Assembly (NCBI RefSeq): GCF_014203715.1
Contig: NZ_JACHJP010000001.1
Span: 846,432 to 910,431, forward strand
Direction: 5' to 3'
Length of the DNA: 64,000 nt
Origin: Streptosporangium saharense
GTDB lineage: Bacteria; Actinomycetota; Actinomycetes; Streptosporangiales; Streptosporangiaceae
In this document: piece after piece, positions 1 through 7,521 of the stretch
Layout: every line of letters begins with the position of its first letter
How positions within the stretch are numbered: the first letter of the stretch is position 1
The notes under the pieces: generated by a model
Seen by the model: only the letters and a program-made list of their open reading frames with translations
Databases searched by the model: none
What the model was told of the DNA's origin: nothing
Position numbers and translations under genes: made by a program

Positions 1-143
1 CTGTAGCCGCTGGCCGCGGCGATGTCGCGCACCGTCGTGCCGTCCACGCCCCGCTCGACGAACAGCCGCAGCGCCTCGACCAGCATCCGCCGCTTCGACG
101 GCGGATCCCGGTCGTCCACGAGGAACGTCTCGATCCCTGTCAC
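1..143 (-). CDS. TetR-family transcriptional regulator (N-terminal fragment, cut by window edge)
   Basis: Only the first 47 or so codons are in the window. They start at a GTG (141-143, minus strand) and encode the start of a TetR-type DNA-binding domain: a charged lead-in, then helix 1 (RRMLVEALRLFVERG) and the turn and recognition part (TTVRDIAAASGYS). The ligand-binding domain lies outside the window, so the target cannot be guessed. A 7-bp-arm palindrome sits 9 nt upstream of the start, which suggests autoregulation. Confidence 0.85.
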   Translation of the reverse strand, partial: MTGIETFLVDDRDPPSKRRMLVEALRLFVERGVDGTTVRDIAAASGY

Positions 144-151
144 ACCACGAA

Positions 152-167
152 GTTAGCAGTTGCTAAC
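152..167. promoter_or_regulatory. Palindrome upstream of tetR, probable TetR operator
   Basis: GTTAGCA-GT-TGCTAAC is a perfect inverted repeat with 7-bp arms and a 2-bp centre. It lies 9-24 nt upstream of the GTG start of the TetR gene. Size, AT-rich outer bases and position fit an autoregulatory TetR operator that overlaps the promoter. Binding is inferred. Confidence 0.7.
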
Positions 168-198
168 CGCCGCTCGCCAGGGGCCGAAAGTCCCGAAG

Positions 199-324
199 TC
201 AGCAGGTCGCCGAGACGACGGGGGCGGGCGGGCTGACGGCGGCGCGCGCGGGCGTCGCGGGGACGGTGACCAGGACCAGGAAGACAGGCAGGAGGGTGGC
301 GAGCGTTACGCGTCGTGTTCTCAT
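199..324 (-). CDS. Small secreted peptide (41 aa), hypothetical
   Basis: This short ORF has an ATG start preceded by a purine-rich GAGGTAGGTC Shine-Dalgarno region. It encodes 41 residues that are nearly all signal peptide: MRTRR positive end, a hydrophobic core (TLATLLPVFLVLVTV), a signal-peptidase-like site (ATPARA|AV), then a Pro/Val-rich tail ending in a single cysteine. The mature part would be only about 13 residues. It follows the TetR gene divergently from no other gene and could be a signalling peptide, a leader-like remnant or a noise ORF. The signal-peptide pattern plus the RBS makes a real gene plausible. Confidence 0.45.
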   Translation of the reverse strand: MRTRRVTLATLLPVFLVLVTVPATPARAAVSPPAPVVSATC

Positions 325-700
325 GACCTACCTCGATAGGGGAGTCGCCGACGGCCCCGAGGCCGCCGGAAGGCCGGGTTGCCTTGCTGAGGTGGCACCG
401 AGGGCGCGGACGGAACACGCCCGGAGACCGTGAGAGGCGTCCAGAGAGCCTCACGGAACCCGAAGAGCCGATAACGGTCAGAATAGGATCCATCACCATC
501 CGAAGGAAGCCGAAAACCCGGCCTCACCCGGCCACCCCTGCTCGGCCACGCCGTACGGCCCGCGCGACGGCAGACCGATGAGGTGCCCAGCTTCAGTCGG
601 CAGCGGCGAGCCTGGCGGCGGTAACCTCACCTCCGGTCGATCAGCGGCAGACCGGCGGCGACCTCAGCTCTGATCGATCAGCGGCAGGCCGCCGGTGGTC
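325..700. other. Intergenic gap; nothing coding supported
   Basis: No convincing gene is seen. Short ORFs here have poor composition and no good ribosome binding site. From about 636 to 700 the sequence holds two diverged copies of a unit containing GATCAGCGGCAG followed by CCTCAGC/TCTCAGC, running into the 3' end of the NUDIX gene. They look like small local duplications of that 3' end. Confidence 0.5.
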
Positions 701-1237
701 TCAGCCCCGGTCGAGCAGCAGCAGGCTGTAGGCGGCGAGGCTGCAGCTCTCCACGATCACTCCCTCGCGGATCATGTCCTCCACCTCCCGCCGGGGGAAC
801 CACCGCTGGCACAGGTCCTGCTCCTCGGCCTCCCGCTCCGCCTGCCCCTGCCGCAGCCCGGTCGCCAGGAACACGTCGTACCCCTGGACCGTCATCCCCG
901 GTGCGCAGTGCAGGTGCCCCAGATGCCGCATGGAGGCCGCCGTCAGCCCCGTCTCCTGGCGCAGTTCCTCCCTGGCCAGGTGCTCGGGGTCGGCGGTGGC
1001 CAGGTCGGGCATCGTCCCCTGGGGAAACTCCCACGACCTGCGGCCTATCGGATAGCGGTACTGCTCCACCAGGTGGAAGCCGTCATCCTCCAACGGGATG
1101 ATCAACGCGAAGTCCGGCTTGTCCACGTAGGAATACACCCCGAGCGACCCGTCGGCCCGCCGGATCTCGTCATGCCGCAACCGCATGTACCGCGTCTCAT
1201 GCACCACCGTGCTGGAAAGTCGCTCAATGTCAGCCAT
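701..1237 (-). CDS. NUDIX hydrolase (ADP-ribose pyrophosphatase-like)
   Basis: 178 aa, start ATG with GGAGG a few bases upstream. The N-terminal part (residues 1-70) has the beta-strand pattern of ADP-ribose/NDP-sugar pyrophosphatases, with RYPIGRRSWEFPQG just before the box. The Nudix box follows (AREELRQETGL, residues 88-98). The first Glu of the usual EExG is a Gln (Q94) here, while E90, E91 and E95 are kept, and the loop after FPQG is longer than normal. The product is probably a soluble hydrolase of nucleoside diphosphates linked to a sugar. The exact substrate cannot be read from sequence. Confidence 0.88.
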   Translation of the reverse strand: MADIERLSSTVVHETRYMRLRHDEIRRADGSLGVYSYVDKPDFALIIPLEDDGFHLVEQYRYPIGRRSWEFPQGTMPDLATADPEHLAREELRQETGLTAASMRHLGHLHCAPGMTVQGYDVFLATGLRQGQAEREAEEQDLCQRWFPRREVEDMIREGVIVESCSLAAYSLLLLDRG

Positions 1238-1320
1238 ACTCAGCCTCCGGACGGATCATGATATTTCCCGATTCTCCCCGGGTGCAGCCGTGTCTCCTGG
1301 GCGCATCCGTGAACCAGGGC

Positions 1321-2547
1321 TCAGCCACCTGTCAGCCGGGTTCTCAGCTCGGCGGTGGCGTCGCTGAGTGTGGACGGCAGAGCCGCCTTGGACCTCCCAA
1401 GCCTGTCGGCGACGGTGGTCAGGAGATTGTCCGTACGGTGTGACCCCACCTCCCCGACCTCCGCGAGCAGCGTGACCAGCACCGGCTCCGCCTCCCGCCA
1501 GGCGCCCGCCCGGACGAGGATGTCCAACTGCTGTGCCCTGTCGTTGAAGGAACAGCGAGTCCTACCGGCCTCGCATCCCTCAACGGCACGGCCGATCACC
1601 TCGACCGCGCGGTCCCATGACCCGAGATCGCCGTGACACACGGCCTCGTGGTAGGCCAGCTCGTGGTCGTCGATCCACCATGCCCACGGAGGGTCGGAGC
1701 TCCCCACACCGTCACCGAGATGGGCGTGGGCGGCGCTCAGCGCCTTGAGAGCGTCCCGTCGCTCGTCGAGCTGTGCGAGCGCCCGAGCGCGCCGCATCTG
1801 GAAGAGCGTCGAGGTCCTCCCCGACAGCCGTCTGTCGTCGATCACGGAGTCGGCCAGGGACAGGGCTTCACGCGACCGATGGAGGTAGACCCCCTGCATG
1901 CTGAGGTGGGAGAACTGGAGAAGCTCCATGCCACGGTCACCCGCGAGCCTGCTGATCATCATGGCCTCGTGGATGAGCTGGCGGGACAGGGCCTGCCGGT
2001 CGGCGTCATAGGCGATCCACGCCGCGATCTCTCCCGTCTCACCGACGGCGGCCTGTAGATCGCGTTCGACGGCGGGTGGGCAACGGCCCGAGGCGAGTCC
2101 GGCACCGGCGTTCCGGAAGGCGCGGCAGGCGATCGCCACGAGTTCGCCGCCGCCGTAGGCGTTGTCCAGCGCCACGAGGTGCCGGTTGGCGTCCCGCAGG
2201 GCGAGCACGTGGTCGGCGTCAACAGGACGGGCCCGCCTCGCCCCCGTGAGAAGAAGGTCCCCGAACGACGCGTGGTCGATGATCATCCCCTCCGGGGAGC
2301 CACCGAAAAGCTCATGATCAGACTTGCCGTATATCGTGCGATACAGCGGCCGATACGGGTCACCCGGCCTGTGGCGCCCGACCTCGTGCCCCTTGATACT
2401 CGCCACTATCGACTTCATACCGGGCAGCGTGTACGGCTCGGCCGCCTTCAGCATCTCGCGGGCGAGGTCGGCGCGTCCCCACCCCCGTGACTCACGTTCG
2501 GCGCGTAGCCGCCTGGCCCATTCCGGCAAACCAACCTTCACAGCCAT
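1321..2547 (-). CDS. XRE-family regulator with long helical C-terminal domain
   Basis: About 408 aa. An in-frame TTG lies one codon upstream, but ATG at 2547 is the more natural start. Residues about 8-60 form a Cro/C1-type helix-turn-helix (PEWARRLRAERESRGWGRADLAREML...). The remaining ~330 residues are alpha-helical with TPR-like spacing (for example repeated ALRDANRHLVALDNAYGG and RRARALAQLDERRDAL segments). This is the architecture of large actinobacterial XRE proteins that often control nearby genes. The NUDIX gene lies downstream on the same strand (83 nt gap). No ligand is suggested by the sequence. Confidence 0.8.
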   Translation of the reverse strand: MAVKVGLPEWARRLRAERESRGWGRADLAREMLKAAEPYTLPGMKSIVASIKGHEVGRHRPGDPYRPLYRTIYGKSDHELFGGSPEGMIIDHASFGDLLLTGARRARPVDADHVLALRDANRHLVALDNAYGGGELVAIACRAFRNAGAGLASGRCPPAVERDLQAAVGETGEIAAWIAYDADRQALSRQLIHEAMMISRLAGDRGMELLQFSHLSMQGVYLHRSREALSLADSVIDDRRLSGRTSTLFQMRRARALAQLDERRDALKALSAAHAHLGDGVGSSDPPWAWWIDDHELAYHEAVCHGDLGSWDRAVEVIGRAVEGCEAGRTRCSFNDRAQQLDILVRAGAWREAEPVLVTLLAEVGEVGSHRTDNLLTTVADRLGRSKAALPSTLSDATAELRTRLTGG

Positions 2548-2641
2548 CAACGCCTCGCCGCAGGTGGGTGATCGTTGTTCCTGCTCTCAGTATCACCACC
2601 GGCGCGTTCCGGCGTGCCGACCTGGAAGAAGTGACCTTCGT

Positions 2642-2682
2642 GGGTGCCCGGCCGGATGCCCCCCGCATCAGACCGGGCACCC
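2642..2682 (-). terminator. Hairpin downstream of the GNAT gene
   Basis: GGGTGCCCGG (2642-2651) pairs with CCGGGCACCC (2673-2682), and the loop contains a second stem GATGC/GCATC. It lies 25 nt past the stop of the minus-strand acetyltransferase gene at 2707. No clear T-run follows, so its role as a terminator is inferred from position. Confidence 0.5.
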
Positions 2683-2706
2683 TCACCCCCTACCCGCCTG
2701 AACCGT

Positions 2707-3264
2707 TCACACCCTGGCGGCGAGCCATTCGGGGGCCAGGACGGACATCACGACGGCGTCGTGCCAGCGGCCCTCCCAGAGCAGGGCGTCGCGGCGCACG
2801 CCCTCCTCGACGAAGCCGGCCTTCCGGTAGACGTGGGCGGCCCGCTCGTTGAAGGTGAAGACCTCAAGCTCGATCCGGTGCAGGTCGGTGGTGGTGAAGG
2901 CGTGGTGGAGCATCAGCCTGATCGCCTCGCTCCCGTAGCCCCTGCCGTACACCTCGGGGCCGGAGAGCGCGATGCGCAGGTTGCAGGAGAGGTTGTGCGC
3001 GTCAAGGTCGTTGAGCACGACCTCGCCCACGTAGGCGTCGTCGTCCGCGGCGCAGATCGCCAGGTCGAGACGGTCGTCCTGGTCGGCGCGCGTGTGGCAC
3101 CACAGGGCGATCGCCGCGCGGTCCACGACGCCGTGCGAGCCGGTGAGACGGGCGGTCTCCGGGTCGTTGATCAGCGTCCAGAGGCCTTCGGCATGCTCGG
3201 GGCCGACGGGCCTGAGGGTCACGCGGCTGCCGTACAGGACGGGTTTCTTCGCGAACAACGTCAC
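2707..3264 (-). CDS. GNAT family N-acetyltransferase (RimJ/RimL type)
   Basis: 185 aa single-domain acetyltransferase. It opens with the RimJ/RimL-like strand VTLRPVGPEHAEGLWTLINDPE and has the acetyl-CoA-binding motif GRGYGSEA at residues 107-114, followed by the typical ELEVFTFNERAAHVYRKAGF segment of the fold's C-terminal half. It probably acetylates an N-terminus or a small amine in the cytoplasm. The target is unknown. Neighbours on the same strand are separate transcription units. Confidence 0.88.
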   Translation of the reverse strand: MTLFAKKPVLYGSRVTLRPVGPEHAEGLWTLINDPETARLTGSHGVVDRAAIALWCHTRADQDDRLDLAICAADDDAYVGEVVLNDLDAHNLSCNLRIALSGPEVYGRGYGSEAIRLMLHHAFTTTDLHRIELEVFTFNERAAHVYRKAGFVEEGVRRDALLWEGRWHDAVVMSVLAPEWLAARV

Positions 3265-3305
3265 CCGAGGTGTCTACCCGGTCCGTACGGCGGGGGCAAC
3301 GGAAT

Positions 3306-3647
3306 TCACCAGGGGCCGTAGGGACCCTGGTTGCCACCCTTGCCGATCTCGCTCACCGCGGGCTTGACGTCGGCCAGGTAGATCCCGGCGGCGACCACCG
3401 ACGCGATGGCGAAGATGTTGAGCTGGCCGAGGCCGATGCCGAAGTAGCCGACGGCGGAGGCGAAGGAGAACAGCGCCGCCAGGCCCAGGATGATCAGCCA
3501 GAGCTTCTTCGTCTGCTTGCCGGTCACGGCGAAGGCGCGAGCGGGGGTACGCGTCGCGTGGAACAGCGCCCAGGCGGACATGCCGAAGGCGATGATGCTG
3601 AGGACCCAGAAGACGAGGTCCAGCCCTACGGAAATCATCGTCGTCAC
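3306..3647 (-). CDS. DUF2516 family membrane protein
   Basis: 113 aa with three predicted hydrophobic segments (about residues 8-28, 48-68, 74-92) and a short polar tail ending in GGNQGPYGPW. Length and layout match the DUF2516 family of actinobacterial membrane proteins. It lies downstream of the XRE-hbhA pair, the same gene order as M. tuberculosis Rv0474-Rv0475(hbhA)-Rv0476. A strong hairpin separates it from hbhA, so it may be transcribed on its own. Function is unknown. Confidence 0.8.
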   Translation of the reverse strand: MTTMISVGLDLVFWVLSIIAFGMSAWALFHATRTPARAFAVTGKQTKKLWLIILGLAALFSFASAVGYFGIGLGQLNIFAIASVVAAGIYLADVKPAVSEIGKGGNQGPYGPW

Positions 3648-3740
3648 TCCACCGTGCTCGCCCTGCTGACAGCAACCACCCTAATGCCGGAACTCTTCCC
3701 GTGGCGGACGTCCTTCCGCCCGGATCGGGCGGGAAAGACG

Positions 3741-3774
3741 GAGGGGCCGCCCCGGGTGTCCGGGGCGGCCCCTC
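3741..3774 (-). terminator. Strong hairpin terminator after the hbhA-like gene
   Basis: GAGGGGCCGCCCCG (3741-3754) and CGGGGCGGCCCCTC (3761-3774) form a perfect 14-bp stem with a 6-nt loop. It starts 27 nt past the stop of the minus-strand gene ending at 3801 and would end the XRE-hbhA transcript before DUF2516. Confidence 0.8.
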
Positions 3775-3800
3775 TCGGGATCCTGGGGAAGGCCCCGGGG

Positions 3801-4229
3801 TCAGGACTTCGCCGAAGAGCCGTTCCTGGTGGTGCGGGTGCTCTTCCTGGCCGGCTTGGCGGCCTCGGAGACCTGCGCGAGCTCACGGGCGGTCTGGCCG
3901 CTCGTCTTGGAGACGACCTTGCGGCCGCGGGTGGCGAACTCCTCGTACAGCTTGACGGCCCTGCCGCTGACCTGGTCGGCGTAGCCGCGGGCCTTGCCGG
4001 GGAACTCCCTGGCGTAGACCTCGGCCTTGTCGGCCAGCTCCTTGGCCTTCTCCGGCAGGTCCTTGGCGGCCTCCCTGGCGGCATCGCGGATGTCCTCGCG
4101 GCGGCCCTGGATGCGCTGCAGGTGTTCGGGCAGCTCACGGAGCTTCTCGACCGCGTAGTCGCCCGCGCCCGCGACGGCGTAGAACGGCTTGGACTCGGCG
4201 AGCCTCTTCACTTCGGTGGCGAGAGTCAT
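3801..4229 (-). CDS. hbhA: HbhA-like heparin-binding hemagglutinin homolog
   Basis: 142 aa. The N-terminal two thirds are charged, Ala/Glu/Lys-rich and helical (coiled-coil-like: EDIRDAAREAAKDLPEKAKELADKAEVYA...). The C-terminus is a short basic Lys/Arg/Ser/Thr tail (KPARKSTRTTRNGSSAKS). This two-part layout is that of HbhA, the mycobacterial surface protein whose lysine-rich tail binds heparan sulfate. The tail here is shorter and less lysine-rich than in M. tuberculosis. The gene starts 5 nt after the XRE gene and is clearly in operon with it. In a soil actinomycete an adhesin role is uncertain; a membrane-, lipid- or nucleic-acid-associated role is equally possible. Confidence 0.75.
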   Translation of the reverse strand: MTLATEVKRLAESKPFYAVAGAGDYAVEKLRELPEHLQRIQGRREDIRDAAREAAKDLPEKAKELADKAEVYAREFPGKARGYADQVSGRAVKLYEEFATRGRKVVSKTSGQTARELAQVSEAAKPARKSTRTTRNGSSAKS

Positions 4230-4234
4230 GGGTG

Positions 4235-4762
4235 TTAACCTTCCTTGGATTCCGGTGTGACGTTTTCGCTGTCCACGGGGGCCGCGTAGGGCTTCAACGC
4301 GGCGAGATACCCCTTGGGCAGCGGAGTCTCCCCCTCAGGAGAGATGTTCGCGTCGCTCCCCTGGGGCTCCGGTGCGGGATGCGCTTTCTGGGAGGTCTGC
4401 GCTTCCTCGTCCGGGGCCCCGTTCCGGTTCTCCCGGCGGAACGACTCGTAGATGTCGATCAGCACCTGGCGCTGACGCTCGGTGATGAGATGGTCCGCCC
4501 TGATCGCGGCGAGCACGTCGCTGTCCGGCTCGCGTTCCTCGATGAGCCCGGCCTGGACGTACAGGGCCTGCGACGAGATGTGCAGTCCCTTGGCGATCTG
4601 GTTGAGGATCTCCGCACTCGGTTTGCGCAGCCCCCGCTCGATCTGGCTGAGGTAGGGGTTGGAGACCCCCGCCGCCGCCGCGAGCTGGCGCAGCGAGATC
4701 TTCGCGTGCGTGCGCTGCTCCCGGATGTACTCACCGATCGAGCCGACCTTGGGTAGTGCCAT
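4235..4762 (-). CDS. XRE-family helix-turn-helix regulator (Rv0474-like)
   Basis: 175 aa. Residues about 9-63 form a clear XRE HTH (IREQRTHAKISLRQLAAAAGVSNPYLSQIERG...PSAEILNQIAKGL). Then comes a helical linker with ERQRQVLIDIYESF and a disordered acidic/proline tail. It is the first gene of a two-gene operon with the hbhA-like gene (5-nt gap), the same arrangement as Rv0474-hbhA in M. tuberculosis. Rv0474 has been reported as copper-responsive. A perfect TTGCAATTGCAA palindrome and further TGCAA elements just upstream (4764-4820) suggest autoregulation. Confidence 0.85.
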   Translation of the reverse strand: MALPKVGSIGEYIREQRTHAKISLRQLAAAAGVSNPYLSQIERGLRKPSAEILNQIAKGLHISSQALYVQAGLIEEREPDSDVLAAIRADHLITERQRQVLIDIYESFRRENRNGAPDEEAQTSQKAHPAPEPQGSDANISPEGETPLPKGYLAALKPYAAPVDSENVTPESKEG

Positions 4763-4763
4763 G

Positions 4764-4820
4764 TTTGCAGTCTACCCTCGTTGCTTGCAATTGCAAACGC
4801 GGTGGCTAACAGTTGCAAGC
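4764..4820. promoter_or_regulatory. TTGCAA-repeat operator cluster upstream of the XRE-hbhA operon
   Basis: The 59-nt gap holds a perfect 12-bp palindrome TTGCAATTGCAA (4785-4796), 22 nt before the start codon, flanked by TTTGCAG (about 4763-4769) and GTTGCAAGC (about 4812-4820). Three spaced TGCAA elements at a promoter point to cooperative binding of the XRE protein itself. The same TTGCA-NN-TGCAA core occurs upstream of cbiM (44112-44125). Confidence 0.65.
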
Positions 4821-4821
4821 G

Positions 4822-5748
4822 TCAGTGGGGCATCAGCCAGAGCAGCGGGGCCGAGGCCGTCAGGGTGACGGAGAAGGCGACGATGGCGTAGCGGACCCGC
4901 CGGGGGAGGTCGGGACCGGGGCTGACCAGGCGCTCGACCCTGGCCATCACGGCGCCCGTGGTCTCGGAGACGCCGAGGGCGCCCTGCGGGGTCGGCGCGG
5001 CGCCCGCCGTACCGAAACGGAGCAGGGCGGTGGCCAGACGGCGCGGTGAGCAGTAGCGGCGGGCGACGTCGTCGGCGGCCATCTCGACCAGCAGGCTGAC
5101 CTCGCTCTGCACCCTGCCGACGACCTGAGACCAGGGCAGCGCCCTGCGCAGCGCGGCGAACGGCAGCAGCACCAGGTCGTGGCGCTCGCGGACGTGCGCG
5201 GACTCGTGGGCGAGCACCGCGGTCAGCTCGGCGGGCGACAGCAGCTTGAGCGTCCCCTCGCTGACCACGACCTCAGAGCGCAGCCCCGGCACGCAGTAGG
5301 CGGCGGGGCCCGGGTGGTCGACGACCCTGACGCCGGGGACCTCGGGGTCCTCGCGGGCGACCAGGGCCAGCAGCGTGCGGTGCCTGCGACGGGCGCGGAG
5401 CGTCTGCGCGCCCGCGCTGAACAGCACGACGACCAGGATGGTCAGCGCCGTCAGCCCGGCGATGAGGGCCAGGATCCTCGGCAGCGTGAACGAGTCGGCG
5501 GGGCCGTACCCCCCGTTCATCGCCGAGACGGCGAAGGAGCCGAGACCGTGGAGCACGCCCTGCCCGTAGGGTTCGAGGGCGTAGGAGAGGAGCGCTCCCG
5601 TCCCGGCCAGGCCCCAGGTGACCCCGAGCGCCTGCCACAGGACGATGGCCACGTGCGGGGCGCGATACGTCCACCGCGCCCGCGTGAACCGCCAGGCTCC
5701 GACCGCGCAGACCAGGGCGAGGGTCGCCAGGACTGCCGCGGTGATCAC
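4822..5748 (-). CDS. M56/M48-type membrane metallopeptidase (BlaR1-like)
   Basis: 308 aa with N-terminal membrane segments (about 1-20, 35-60, 92-113), a cytoplasmic protease domain with the zinc motif HESAH (residues 181-185) in AVLAHESAHVRERHD, and a C-terminal membrane segment (about 285-305). It overlaps by 4 nt with the upstream BlaI-type repressor gene. In known BlaR1/MecR1 pairs the metalloprotease inactivates the repressor when a cell-wall signal is sensed. This member has no extracellular penicillin-binding domain, so its signal is unknown, as in many actinobacterial pairs. Confidence 0.88.
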   Translation of the reverse strand: MITAAVLATLALVCAVGAWRFTRARWTYRAPHVAIVLWQALGVTWGLAGTGALLSYALEPYGQGVLHGLGSFAVSAMNGGYGPADSFTLPRILALIAGLTALTILVVVLFSAGAQTLRARRRHRTLLALVAREDPEVPGVRVVDHPGPAAYCVPGLRSEVVVSEGTLKLLSPAELTAVLAHESAHVRERHDLVLLPFAALRRALPWSQVVGRVQSEVSLLVEMAADDVARRYCSPRRLATALLRFGTAGAAPTPQGALGVSETTGAVMARVERLVSPGPDLPRRVRYAIVAFSVTLTASAPLLWLMPH

Positions 5749-6101
5749 TCGTCCTCCAGCTCCGTCAACGCTTTGAGCAGGATCTCGGCCTCGCTGCCCG
5801 AGACGGCCTGTGCGAACCGGGTGAGGGCGGCGGACCGGTCTCCGGTCAGGTCCAACGCCTCAAGCATAAGCTCCGCGACGTACGCGTCACGGCTCTCGGC
5901 CGGCTCGTAGCGCCAGGCGCGCCCGTCCCGGGTGCGCTGCAGGAACCCCTTGCGGGTCAACCGGTCGAGCACGGTCATCACCGTGGTCGGCGCGAGGTCG
6001 CGATCGGCGATCAGACGCCCTACCTCCCGCGCCGTCACGGGGGATGACTGCGCCCAGATGATGTCCATGATGCTGCGTTCAAGCTCGCCCAGACCCTTCA
6101 C
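5745..6101 (-). CDS. blaI: BlaI/MecI/CopY family repressor
   Basis: 118 aa winged-helix repressor. The sequence follows the BlaI pattern: GELERSIMDIIWAQSSPVTAREVG, then TTVMTVLDRLTRKGFLQR (recognition helix and wing), then a short C-terminal dimerisation helix. It is the first gene of an operon with the M56 peptidase (4-nt overlap). A GTAGTACTAC palindrome lies about 30 nt upstream and resembles BlaI-type TACTAC half-sites, so autorepression is likely. Confidence 0.9.
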   Translation of the reverse strand: MKGLGELERSIMDIIWAQSSPVTAREVGRLIADRDLAPTTVMTVLDRLTRKGFLQRTRDGRAWRYEPAESRDAYVAELMLEALDLTGDRSAALTRFAQAVSGSEAEILLKALTELEDE

Positions 6102-6132
6102 ACAACCAAGCCTAACTCCCGCACCACGAGGG

Positions 6133-6142
6133 GTAGTACTAC
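6133..6142. promoter_or_regulatory. BlaI-type operator palindrome
   Basis: GTAGTACTAC (6133-6142) is a perfect 10-bp palindrome 32 nt upstream of the blaI start. It is built of TAGTA/TACTA half-sites like those bound by mycobacterial BlaI. The flanks (GG...GG) do not extend the symmetry. Confidence 0.6.
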
Positions 6143-6162
6143 GGGTTGTCGAGTGATTTCCG

Positions 6163-6684
6163 TCACAGCCTCAGAACCATGTAGATCTCGTCGCGGTCGT
6201 CCCCCGGGACCAGCCGGATGGCACCGGGGATCCGGCCGACCTCCGTGTAGCCGAACCGCGCGTAGAAGCCCTCGGTCCCGGTTCCGCCGCGCACGGTCAG
6301 GTGCAGCGCCTCGATCCCCAGGCCACGGGCCGCCTCCTCGGCCGCCCGCATGAGGTGCGCGCCGTACCCCGCGCCCTGGTGTTTGGGGTGGACCATCACG
6401 CGCAGCACCCAGCGCCAGTGGGCCCGCAGGTGGGATCCGGCGTCGGCCAGGACCAGCCAGCACGCCAGCCGCCCGGTCTCGTCGAATCCGGCGACGAGGT
6501 GGTCGGGGCCGTCCGCGCCGCAGCGGGCGAAGGTCGGCAGAGCCAGCTCGCGGACCTCGGCGGCGGTGACCGGGGGCACGAAGCCGACAGCCCCGCCCGC
6601 GTTGCTCACCTCGGTCCAGCACTCGACCAGCTCGGCGACGAGTTCCTCGGTCAGGTCGGGGTCCGTCACGAAACGAGGGGCCAT
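6163..6684 (-). CDS. GNAT family N-acetyltransferase
   Basis: 173 aa. The GNAT core is visible: WVLRVMVHPKHQGAGYGAHLMRAAEEAARGLGIEALHLTVRGG, with HQGAGYGAHL as the acetyl-CoA pyrophosphate loop, then FYARFGYTEVGRIPGA near the C-terminus. The start ATG has no Shine-Dalgarno but a TAGGGT -10 box 7 nt upstream, consistent with a leaderless mRNA. Substrate unknown. Confidence 0.87.
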   Translation of the reverse strand: MAPRFVTDPDLTEELVAELVECWTEVSNAGGAVGFVPPVTAAEVRELALPTFARCGADGPDHLVAGFDETGRLACWLVLADAGSHLRAHWRWVLRVMVHPKHQGAGYGAHLMRAAEEAARGLGIEALHLTVRGGTGTEGFYARFGYTEVGRIPGAIRLVPGDDRDEIYMVLRL

Positions 6685-6729
6685 GCCGACGACCCTAACC
6701 GCCGCATTCGGGACAGGTCCGCGCGGGGG

Positions 6730-7518
6730 TCAGCGTTCCAGGGCCGACCAGGGAAGGGTGAGTTCGCCGAGCCGCCAGCGGGCCCCGCCGCCGAGCGGGG
6801 GACGCGTCGCGACCGGCCAGGTCCTGGCCAGCGTCCGGGCGGTGGCGATCCACCGCTGCCGGAAGCCGTAGGCGCCCAGCGGGGCGTTGACCGCCCAGGC
6901 GTGGTCGAAGTCACGCAGGAAGGCGTGGATCGGCTCCCCGGGGACGTTGCGGTGGATCAGCGTCTTGGGCAGCCGCTCCGCCAGGTCGGAGGGGCGCTCG
7001 AACCCGCCGAACCGCGCGGAGAAGGTCAGCGTCCTCGGCCCCGTCGCGTCGAGCCCGGCCCACACGGCCCGGTGGCCGACCTCGGAACACGTCCCCTCGA
7101 CCACCACGCCGCCGGGGGCGACGGCCCGGCTGAGCATCGTCCAGTAGCCCCACGCCTCGGCCTCGCCGTACTGCCTGAGCACGTTGAAGGCCCTGACCAG
7201 CGTGGGCGGCCTGCCCACCGGCAGCTCGAAGCCGCCGAGCACGAAGGACAACCCCTCCTGCTCGTACGGCCTGGCCGCGGCGACCCTGGCTGGGTCGATC
7301 TCGACGCCGACCACCTCGACTGTGGGACAGACCCTCCGCAACCGGGAGAACAGTTCGAGGGTCGTGGTGTGCGAGGCGCCGTAGCCCAGGTCGACCACCA
7401 GGGGACGTTCGGCCGAGCGCAGCAGACGGCCGTGGACGGCGACCACCCAGCGGTCGGCGCGCCTGAGCCGGTTGTGGCCCGTGGTGCCCCTGGTGATCTC
7501 CCCGATCGGCTTGGGCAC
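6730..7518 (-). CDS. Class I SAM-dependent methyltransferase
   Basis: 262 aa. Residues about 38-60 hold the SAM-binding motif I (PLVVDLGYGASHTTTLEL), and VVGVEIDPARVAAA provides the acidic residue of motif II. No RNA- or DNA-binding extension is visible, and the acceptor is unknown. The gene begins 3 nt after the stop of the upstream SDR gene on the same strand, so the two are probably co-transcribed. Confidence 0.8.
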   Translation of the reverse strand: MPKPIGEITRGTTGHNRLRRADRWVVAVHGRLLRSAERPLVVDLGYGASHTTTLELFSRLRRVCPTVEVVGVEIDPARVAAARPYEQEGLSFVLGGFELPVGRPPTLVRAFNVLRQYGEAEAWGYWTMLSRAVAPGGVVVEGTCSEVGHRAVWAGLDATGPRTLTFSARFGGFERPSDLAERLPKTLIHRNVPGEPIHAFLRDFDHAWAVNAPLGAYGFRQRWIATARTLARTWPVATRPPLGGGARWRLGELTLPWSALER

Positions 7519-7521
7519 GGC

